Below, in pieces: positions 1-5,393 of a DNA stretch of 5,393 nt. The position numbers were made by a program, and so were the translations under genes. The notes beneath the pieces were generated by a model. That model did no database searches. It was not told the origin of the DNA and worked only from the letters and a program-made list of their open reading frames with translations. The stretch lies in the NCBI GenBank assembly GCA_005809115.1, contig SYLK01000166.1, positions 1 through 5,393 of the forward strand. Reading direction: 5' to 3'. Positions within the stretch are counted from its first letter, which is position 1. Every line of letters starts with the position of its first letter. The stretch is from Planctomyces sp. Lineage in GTDB: Bacteria > Planctomycetota > Planctomycetia > Planctomycetales > Planctomycetaceae.

Positions 1-1287
1 GACGGGGTTCCGGAGGAGGGACGCATGACGCTGAAAGCCGCCGAACTGCCGGATGGTGGCTTTGGCTTTGAGTACTGCTGCGGCCGCAGTTTTGCCGTGG
101 ACAACGTTCTGATCGAACAGCGCCCGCCGGACAGCCTGCAGACCGAGACCGAAAAAGCCCTGGCGGAGCTGCATCGGAAAAAACGGATGGAGCTGGAGGC
201 GGCGATCCAGGACCTTGAGGCGCAGCGACCGAAGCCCGTGGGGCAGCTTGCCCTGGTCAGTGACCTTTCGGGAGAACCGCCGGCAGTCCGAATGCTGACT
301 CGCGGCAGTTACAAGACACCGGGTGAAGAAGTTCAGGCGGCAGCGCCACGCGTCGTGTCCGACGAGACCAACGTGGCTGAACTGTCACGGTTGCCTGGCA
401 CGGGCAGTCACACCACCGGCCGTCGTCTGGCGCTCGCCGTCTGGCTGACCAGACCCGACTCTCGTGCGGCGGCACTCCTGGCCCGGGTCACCGTCAATCG
501 CTGGTGGCAGCATCATTTCGGTGCCGGAATTGTTGCCACACCCGACAATCTGGGCTATTCCGGTGCTGCTCCCACACATCCGGAACTGCTCGACTATCTG
601 GCGCTGCAGCTTTCGGGCGGTGGCTGGAGAGCGAAGGCCGTGCATCGACTGATGCTGAATTCCGCAGCGTTTCGTCAGGTCAGCACTTCCCGGCCCGACG
701 GGGAAGCGCGTGATCCTCAGAATCTGCTGCTGTGGAAATACCCGTTGCGGCGTCTGGACGCGGAGGCGATCCGCGACGGCATGCTGGCCGTGAGTGGTGA
801 ACTGGACCGGACGATGTTCGGCCCATACGTTCCGACGGAGCGCAACGCCGAAGGCGATGTGGTTGTCCCGGAACGAAAACCGGGGGCAGCTCGACGCAGC
901 GTGTACCTGCAGCAGAAGCGGACGCAGGTGACCGGGATGCTGGACACCTTTGACGCTCCCTCGATCGTGTTCAATTGCACGGTGCGTTCCCGAACGACAG
1001 TTCCGCTGCAGTCGCTGAAGCTGCTGAATTCGGAATTTGTGCGTCTGCGAGCGCGAGCACTGGCAGCCCGTGCCGGCGAATCTTCCGATGAACTTCCCGA
1101 CCGAATTCGGGCGATTTTCCGGCAGGTCCTGGGACGTGAGGCAACGGAAGATGAATTTTCCGCGAGCCGGCAGTTTCTCGAAACGCAGCCATCCCGTTAC
1201 CAGGGGCTGGCTGACGCTGAGGCGCTGGCATGGACCGATTTTTGTCAGATGATGTTTGCTTCCAGCGCATTTCTTTACGTTGAGTAA
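1..1287 (+). CDS. PSD1 / DUF1553 domain protein, C-terminal part (5' end outside window)
   Basis: The frame is open from base 1 to the TAA at 1285-1287, giving 428 visible residues. Numbering from base 1, residues 1-40 resemble the end of a LamG-like spacer (FGFEYCCGRSFAVDNV), and about 45-75 are charged and helical, possibly coiled coil. DUF1553 then begins with RGSYKTPGEEV (101-111). Family landmarks follow in order: VNRWWQHHFG (165-174), THPELLDYLA (192-201), RRLDAEAIRD (250-259), RRSVYL (298-303), FDAP (317-320) and LGREATEDE (377-385). The protein ends in FLYVE, close to the usual family end. Complete family members run to roughly 900-1100 residues with PSCyt1 cytochrome c and DUF1549 domains ahead of this part, so well over half the protein is probably missing. 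No haem CxxCH motif is visible in this part. ATG at 25 has a good Shine-Dalgarno match, but the homologous architecture argues it is internal. The molecular function of DUF1553 is unknown; linkage to the DUF1501 gene 14 bases downstream suggests co-transcription. Confidence 0.93.
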   Translation, partial: DGVPEEGRMTLKAAELPDGGFGFEYCCGRSFAVDNVLIEQRPPDSLQTETEKALAELHRKKRMELEAAIQDLEAQRPKPVGQLALVSDLSGEPPAVRMLTRGSYKTPGEEVQAAAPRVVSDETNVAELSRLPGTGSHTTGRRLALAVWLTRPDSRAAALLARVTVNRWWQHHFGAGIVATPDNLGYSGAAPTHPELLDYLALQLSGGGWRAKAVHRLMLNSAAFRQVSTSRPDGEARDPQNLLLWKYPLRRLDAEAIRDGMLAVSGELDRTMFGPYVPTERNAEGDVVVPERKPGAARRSVYLQQKRTQVTGMLDTFDAPSIVFNCTVRSRTTVPLQSLKLLNSEFVRLRARALAARAGESSDELPDRIRAIFRQVLGREATEDEFSASRQFLETQPSRYQGLADAEALAWTDFCQMMFASSAFLYVE

Positions 1288-1301
1288 CCGGACTATCGCG
1301 T

Positions 1302-2741
1302 ATGACCCCGGATCCTCAGTTTTCCTGCAATCGTCGCGCGATTCTGGGTCGCACGGGCACCGGCATCGGCCTGCTCGCGCTGACACATCTGCTGCATCAG
1401 GAGGGGATCGGAGCCGCACCCAATCTGCCCTCCGGCCGACGCCGCGTGCCCCACTTCGCCCCCACGGCCGATGCCATCATCTGCCTGTTCCAGCATGGGG
1501 GACCCAGTCAGATGGACCTGTTCGATCCGAAACCGGAACTGACCCGATATCATGGGCAGAAGTACCAGGGAAATCTGGAGATTCATTTTCCGAACCAGGC
1601 CGGCAACGTGCTGGGATCGCCGTTTCGCTTCACGCCGCACGGACAGTCGGGTATTGAGCTGAGCGAAGTCCTGCCCCACACAGCCGGGATCGTGGACGAC
1701 ATGACCCTGGTACGCAGCGTGACCACGGATTCCGTGGATCACGAATCGGCACTGCGCCTGATTCACAGCGGGAAGTTTCAGGCCGGTTATCCCACCTGGG
1801 GCGCGTGGGTCAATTATGGACTGGGAACTGTCAATCAGAACCTGCCCGCCTATGTCGTGCTGACGGATCCGGCGGGAATGCCGGTCGACAACGTGCGAAA
1901 CTGGACGTCGGGCTGGCTGCCTGCCGAGTATCAGGGAACCACGTTTCGGTCGGGTGATTCACCGGTGCCGAATCTCAGGACGCCGGCTGAAGTCACTCCG
2001 GCGGCGCGAAGCGAACAGCTGAACCTGCTGAACCGGCTCAACACGAGCCATGCGCAGCGCTATCCGGGCAATGCCGAGCTGCAGGCCCGGATCACCGACT
2101 TTGAGCTGGCCGCGCGAATGCAGACCACCGTTCCGGATGTGCTGGATCTGTCACAGGAAACCAGATCCACTCAGACCATGTACGGAATGGACAATCCGGT
2201 CACGGCCGAGTATGCCGCGCGGTGTCTGATTGCTCGTCGCCTGATCGAGCGTGGCGTCAGATTCGTGCAGTTGTTTCTGGCCGGGCAGCCCTGGGACACG
2301 CACAGCCGGAATGCCGCTACGCTGCGAACGAACTGTGAGCGAATTGATCAGCCCAGCGCCGCCCTGGTCAGAGATCTGAAACAACGGGGGCTGCTGGATC
2401 GGACACTGGTCATGTGGGGTGGAGAATTCGGTCGCCTGCCGATTTCCCAGGGAACTGATGGTCGAGATCACAATCGCCATGCCAATTCGCTCTGGCTGGC
2501 TGGTGGCGGGATGAAATCCGGGTATGTTCACGGTCGGACGGACGATTTCGGCTATGCGGCTGTGGACGACGTTGTGACGGTGAACGACTTGCACGCCACA
2601 CTGCTGCACACTCTGGGACTCGATCACCAGCGGCTGACGTACCCGCACGAAGGCCGTTCCGGCAGTCTGACGGATGTGGCGATTACCAGGGCTCGCTCGA
2701 TCACACAGCTGCTGAAGTCGACTCTGGCCGGGACCGCCTGA
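1302..2741 (+). CDS. DUF1501 protein (alkaline phosphatase/sulfatase-like fold), paralog A
   Basis: A complete 479-residue protein of normal DUF1501 length. An in-frame TGA at 1281-1283 with no other start codon after it makes ATG 1302 the first possible start; no Shine-Dalgarno is seen. The N-terminus has twin arginines (R11-R12, CNRRAILGR) followed by a hydrophobic stretch to about residue 31, consistent with a Tat signal, with possible cleavage near GAA (37-39). Family landmarks: HGGPSQMDLFDPKP (65-78), LPHTAGIVDDMTLVRS (124-139), WDTH (331-334), DQP (349-351), LVMWGGEFGRLP (369-380), GRDH (387-390), GGG (401-403), TDDFGY (413-418), DLHATLLHTLGLDH (429-442) and GR at 451-452. The Asp/His pairs in WDTH and GRDH, and Glu375, are plausible metal ligands by analogy with the alkaline phosphatase superfamily. 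This subtype is the usual partner of PSD1 proteins, and the 14-base spacing supports one transcript with gene 1. Odd point: EFGRLP replaces the common EFGRTP. Substrate unknown. Confidence 0.95.
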   Translation: MTPDPQFSCNRRAILGRTGTGIGLLALTHLLHQEGIGAAPNLPSGRRRVPHFAPTADAIICLFQHGGPSQMDLFDPKPELTRYHGQKYQGNLEIHFPNQAGNVLGSPFRFTPHGQSGIELSEVLPHTAGIVDDMTLVRSVTTDSVDHESALRLIHSGKFQAGYPTWGAWVNYGLGTVNQNLPAYVVLTDPAGMPVDNVRNWTSGWLPAEYQGTTFRSGDSPVPNLRTPAEVTPAARSEQLNLLNRLNTSHAQRYPGNAELQARITDFELAARMQTTVPDVLDLSQETRSTQTMYGMDNPVTAEYAARCLIARRLIERGVRFVQLFLAGQPWDTHSRNAATLRTNCERIDQPSAALVRDLKQRGLLDRTLVMWGGEFGRLPISQGTDGRDHNRHANSLWLAGGGMKSGYVHGRTDDFGYAAVDDVVTVNDLHATLLHTLGLDHQRLTYPHEGRSGSLTDVAITRARSITQLLKSTLAGTA

Positions 2742-2766
2742 GTACGGTACCATGCCAGTCAGAAGT

Positions 2767-2787
2767 CGTGATGGCACATGCATCACG
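2767..2787 (+). other. perfect intergenic hairpin, 7-bp arms and 7-base loop
   Basis: Within the 137-base gap between paralogs A and B, CGTGATG (2767-2773) is followed after a 7-base loop by its exact reverse complement CATCACG (2781-2787). CAG at 2760-2762 and CTG at 2788-2790 could extend the stem across a 4-base bulge. No run of T follows, so this is not a standard intrinsic terminator. It could be an RNA processing or stability element, a protein-binding dyad, or chance. The inverted repeat is seen directly; any function is inference. Confidence 0.35.
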
Positions 2788-2861
2788 CTGCTGAAAGCCT
2801 CCGAAGTCGGGTACTTCCGAAAACACTGCCGCCCGGTGACGGATGCGAGAGAACCATTCCT

Positions 2862-2869
2862 GAAGAGAG
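2862..2869 (+). promoter_or_regulatory. weak purine-rich ribosome binding site for the GTG start at 2879
   Basis: The purine run GAAGAGAG ends 9 bases before GTG 2879, a workable but weak Shine-Dalgarno match. It matters because GTG 2879 is the only usual start that keeps the twin-arginine motif; the next, ATG at 2942, would remove it. Confidence 0.35.
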
Positions 2870-2878
2870 CGAAGCACG

Positions 2879-4297
2879 GTGCTGAATTTATTTCCCACTC
2901 CCGGTGAAAGGCGCCCACCGACGCGACGTCAATGGCTCAGAATGTCGGCCATGGCGGCCGGTGGGGTCTCGAGTCTGGTCAGTTCCGCTCCGGCATTCCC
3001 GAGTCTGACCGGATCTCGGCCGGCCAGTGCCCGCAGCTGCATCTCGATATTTCTCTGCGGCGGTCCGTCACAACCGGATTTGTGGGACATGAAGCCGGAG
3101 GCGCCCGTCGGCATTCGCAGCGAATTTCAGCCGATTTCCACGAGCGTGCCGGGAACCCTGTTTGGTGAACTGATCCCGCAGGTGGCGCGGCACGCGGACA
3201 AGCTGGCGCTGATTCGCTCGATGACGCATTCGGATAACGGGCACGATGGCGCGATTGTGCACTCCCTGCTGGGGCAGCTGCCGCCGGTCCCCGGGCAATT
3301 GTACGTGGCACGCAGCGATCATCCCGGTCCTGGAGGAATTCTGCACCGGGTTCTCGGTTCCACCGGACCGCTGCCGGCCTGGGTCATCCTGCCACGGACT
3401 TTTGACACGAGTGCGCCTCCCTACAAGGGGCAGTCCGGCGGGTTTCTCGGTCCTGGTTTCGACCCCCTCGTTTTTGACAAGGAGCGCCGGGGTTCGCTGA
3501 CAGAAGCTCCGCTGAAAATCGGATCGCTGGAACTTCCGGGCGAAATCGACGGCGCGCGGCTGGCTCGGCGACAGGCGCTGCATCAGTCTGTCGGCCGCTC
3601 CCTGGATGGCGCCGCGGGACTGCGGAGCGATGAGTTGTTTGAGCAGGCCTGGGGGCTGCTGGCCACGTCGTCCACCCGCGACACATTCAGTCTGGAGCAC
3701 GAGTCCGCCCGGACTCGTGATCGCTATGGGCGAAACGAATACGGTCAGAGTCTGCTCATGGCGCGCCGCCTGGTCGAAGCGGGTGTTCGATTCGTCAACG
3801 TGTTCTGGACGTTCTTTGACACGAAGGGCTGTCAGTTCAACCTCTGGGACAATCACGGTGTACCGAACGATGTCTGTGGTGTTGACGGGCAGCTCACCGG
3901 CCGTCAGCAGCTGACGCACCGATACTGCACTCCGTCTTTCGATCAGTCGTTTTCCGCCCTGCTCGAGGACCTGACCGACCGGGGAATGCTGTCTGAGACG
4001 CTGGTGGCCGTGTCGGGAGAATTTGGTCGGACCCCGAAAATCAATGCCACCAGCGGCCGCGATCACTGGGCTCATTGTTACACGCAGCTGCTGGCGGGAG
4101 GCGGCGTGCAGGCGGGCAGTATCTGGGGCGCCAGTGATGTGCAGGGTGCCTATGTGCAGGATGCCCCCGTGACTCCCGATGATTTTGCCGCCACGATCCT
4201 GTATGCGTTCGGACTCGAACCGGAAACCACTGTACCGGACCAGAACGGTCGACCCGTGCGGATTTCCACCGGGCATCCCGTCACCGCGCTGTTCTGA
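2879..4297 (+). CDS. DUF1501 protein (alkaline phosphatase/sulfatase-like fold), paralog B
   Basis: A complete 472-residue protein. The start is placed at GTG 2879: an in-frame TGA lies at 2861-2863, and ATG 2942 would cut off the Tat-like motif TRRQWLR (15-21). A hydrophobic, Ala/Ser-rich stretch follows, with an A-x-A site at 37-39. Landmarks: GGPSQPDLWDMKP (61-73), WDNHG (323-327), SGEFGRTPKIN (379-389), GRDHW (393-397), GGG (407-409), GASD (417-420), DDFAATILYAFGL (434-446) and GRP (457-459). This is a different DUF1501 subtype from paralog A: the C-terminus has the PVTPDDFAATI and NGRP pattern. It also carries about 8-10 extra residues before the putative metal-binding Asp-x-His (324-326) and about 14 more between it and EFGR than the other two copies, with Cys at 318, 333 and 350 in that region. 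Probably exported in folded form. The 137-base gap upstream leaves open whether it shares the upstream transcript or has its own promoter; I see no convincing -35/-10 pair. Substrate unknown. Confidence 0.94.
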   Translation: MLNLFPTPGERRPPTRRQWLRMSAMAAGGVSSLVSSAPAFPSLTGSRPASARSCISIFLCGGPSQPDLWDMKPEAPVGIRSEFQPISTSVPGTLFGELIPQVARHADKLALIRSMTHSDNGHDGAIVHSLLGQLPPVPGQLYVARSDHPGPGGILHRVLGSTGPLPAWVILPRTFDTSAPPYKGQSGGFLGPGFDPLVFDKERRGSLTEAPLKIGSLELPGEIDGARLARRQALHQSVGRSLDGAAGLRSDELFEQAWGLLATSSTRDTFSLEHESARTRDRYGRNEYGQSLLMARRLVEAGVRFVNVFWTFFDTKGCQFNLWDNHGVPNDVCGVDGQLTGRQQLTHRYCTPSFDQSFSALLEDLTDRGMLSETLVAVSGEFGRTPKINATSGRDHWAHCYTQLLAGGGVQAGSIWGASDVQGAYVQDAPVTPDDFAATILYAFGLEPETTVPDQNGRPVRISTGHPVTALF

Positions 4298-4323
4298 ACA
4301 AGCTGACTCAAGCTGTCTTCTGC

Positions 4324-4327
4324 AGGA
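4324..4327 (+). promoter_or_regulatory. Shine-Dalgarno AGGA for the ATG at 4334
   Basis: AGGA lies 6 bases upstream of ATG 4334, near-ideal spacing. An in-frame TGA at 4304-4306 means no upstream ATG, GTG or TTG start exists, so this fixes the start. It is the clearest ribosome binding site among the three DUF1501 genes. Confidence 0.6.
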
Positions 4328-4333
4328 CGAACC

Positions 4334-5393
4334 ATGACCATCCCGAAGAACGGCGCCTGTGGGTCAATCATCCACGGTCTGAGTCGGCGTTCCCTGCTGG
4401 GCTGCGCCGGAACCCTGATGGCCGGTGCCAGCTGTGGTCTGGGGCAGCTGCTGACGGGCGCGGGTGCCGTGGCGGAACAGCTGCGATCGCAGCACCGCCA
4501 GGTGCTGAACATCTTCCTGCACGGCGGTGTGAGCCAGCTGGAAACCTGGGACCCCAAACCCGGTACCGATACCGGCGGTCCGTTTCGGGCCATTCCCACG
4601 TCGGTACCCGGGATTCATATTTCCGAACTGCTGCCGCACACGGCCGGGCAGATGCATCGCCTGGCGATCGTTCGCAGTCTGGACACCCGCAACAACGACC
4701 ACGCGCGGGGTGTCGTCGAGATGACGACCGGCCGCAGGGAGTCCTCGGGAACCGACTATCCGCACCTGGGCGCCGTGGCCTCGCGCTCCCTGGCTCCCGC
4801 CACGCTGACTCTGCCGGCACATATCCTGATTCGCAGTTCTCCCGGGAAACGCAATGTGGAGTCCGAGTTCCACAAGGCGGCATATCTGGGCGCCAAATAT
4901 GCCAGCGTGGCCATGTACGACGGCAAGCCGCCACAGTACACCAGTCGACCGGAATCTCTCACGATCGAATCGGATGAACGCCGGAATGCGATCCGCCGGA
5001 ATCTGAGCAGTCGCTTCGCCGGAAGACGCCGGACGGCGGACACGGAGGCGTTCAACTTTTCCTACGATCAGGCGCGGGATCTGCTGGCACAGCGGGACGT
5101 GTTCGACGCCAGTCGTGAATCCGCCGCCGACCAGCAGCGCTACGGCACCAGTGAATTCGGCCGGCACTGTCTGCTGGCCCGACGGCTGCTGGAACATGGA
5201 GTTCCGTTTGTGCAGGTCAATCACGCCGACTATGACACCCACCACGAGAATTTCGACTTTCACATTGAGCAGCTGGGCGAGTTAGACCTTACGTTCGCCA
5301 CCCTGCTGGGAGATATGGCAGACCGCGGGTTACTCAATCACACCCTGGTCTGCGTGATGAGTGAATTCGGGCGAACGCCGACCATCAACCGGA
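4334..5393 (+). CDS. DUF1501 protein, paralog C (3' end outside window)
   Basis: The frame is open from ATG 4334 to the right edge, 353 codons plus one base, with no stop. Only 36 bases separate it from paralog B, so co-transcription is likely. Twin arginines at 18-19 (SRRSLLGCAG) precede a hydrophobic stretch to about residue 47 with an A-x-A site at 45-47, a plausible Tat signal. Landmarks: LHGGVSQLETWDPKP (62-76), ELLPHTAGQMHRLAIVRS (98-115), YGTSEFGRHCLLARRLLE (270-287), YDTH (300-303) and VMSEFGRTPTIN (341-352). The conserved GRDH block and C-terminal domain should lie just beyond the window; about 90-120 residues are probably missing. Odd points: HGGVSQ in place of the usual HGGPSQ, and YDTH in place of WDTH. 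The region around residues 170-240 is basic and Arg-rich and does not match paralogs A or B. DUF1501 membership is secure; the substrate is unknown. Confidence 0.93.
   Translation, partial: MTIPKNGACGSIIHGLSRRSLLGCAGTLMAGASCGLGQLLTGAGAVAEQLRSQHRQVLNIFLHGGVSQLETWDPKPGTDTGGPFRAIPTSVPGIHISELLPHTAGQMHRLAIVRSLDTRNNDHARGVVEMTTGRRESSGTDYPHLGAVASRSLAPATLTLPAHILIRSSPGKRNVESEFHKAAYLGAKYASVAMYDGKPPQYTSRPESLTIESDERRNAIRRNLSSRFAGRRRTADTEAFNFSYDQARDLLAQRDVFDASRESAADQQRYGTSEFGRHCLLARRLLEHGVPFVQVNHADYDTHHENFDFHIEQLGELDLTFATLLGDMADRGLLNHTLVCVMSEFGRTPTINR

Noticed and set aside
385..1419. 344-codon open frame on the minus strand opposite the PSD1 gene
   Set aside because: It lies almost entirely antisense to conserved DUF1553 sequence and runs into paralog A, with no recognisable motif or ribosome binding site.
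2767..2787. Hairpin after paralog A as a Rho-independent terminator
   Set aside because: The stem has only 4 G-C pairs of 7 and no T-rich tract follows, so the terminator call is not supported; it is listed only as a hairpin.
3068..4276. 402-codon open frame on the minus strand opposite paralog B
   Set aside because: It is fully antisense to a gene with clear DUF1501 motifs. Its translation shows no recognisable domain and has the Arg/Gln/His/Pro-rich look of a complement-strand frame in GC-rich DNA.
4299..4315. CAAGCTG repeated at 4299-4305 and 4309-4315 between paralogs B and C
   Set aside because: Two 7-base copies in a short spacer, with no third copy or dyad symmetry, are too little to call a binding site.
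4364..5263. 299-codon open frame on the minus strand opposite paralog C
   Set aside because: The + strand frame here carries the DUF1501 motifs and is open to the window edge, so the minus frame is a shadow caused by base composition.
1..5393. Mobile element, CRISPR array, toxin-antitoxin or defence system
   Set aside because: No transposase, integrase, nuclease or helicase motifs, no spaced repeats and no terminal inverted repeats were seen; all coding space is taken by PSD1 and DUF1501 genes.

Overview
The window reads as a GC-rich bacterial chromosome fragment, most likely from a planctomycete or a close relative in the PVC group. The inference rests on protein families: a PSD1 (DUF1553) protein followed by several DUF1501 proteins is a combination hugely expanded in Planctomycetes and seen in some Verrucomicrobia, and uncommon elsewhere. 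No rRNA or other marker gene is present to settle the lineage.

Layout: four genes, all on the + strand, fill almost the whole window. (1) Bases 1-1287 are the C-terminal part of a DUF1553/PSD1 protein whose N-terminus lies left of the window. (2) 1302-2741 is a complete DUF1501 protein, 14 bases downstream of gene 1. (3) 2879-4297 is a second complete DUF1501 protein with a GTG start, after a 137-base gap that holds a small perfect hairpin. (4) 4334-5393 is a third DUF1501 protein, cut by the right edge and preceded by a clear AGGA ribosome binding site. There are no RNA genes, CRISPR arrays, insertion sequences, integrases or recognisable terminators.

How they may work together: PSD1 proteins usually carry N-terminal planctomycete cytochrome c (PSCyt1) and DUF1549 (PSCyt2) domains and are predicted to be exported. 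DUF1501 proteins have an alkaline-phosphatase/sulfatase-like fold and commonly follow them in an operon. All three DUF1501 proteins here have a twin-arginine N-terminus suggesting export by Tat in a folded, probably metal-loaded state. The biochemical function of this pairing is not established. A role in the periplasm or at the cell surface, perhaps on polymeric substrates, is inference only.

The most notable point is that the three adjacent DUF1501 copies are strongly diverged from one another, suggesting a set of non-redundant enzymes rather than a recent duplication. I found no sign of a wholly new system; the novelty is limited to motif variants, an insertion around the putative active site of gene 3, and the intergenic hairpin.
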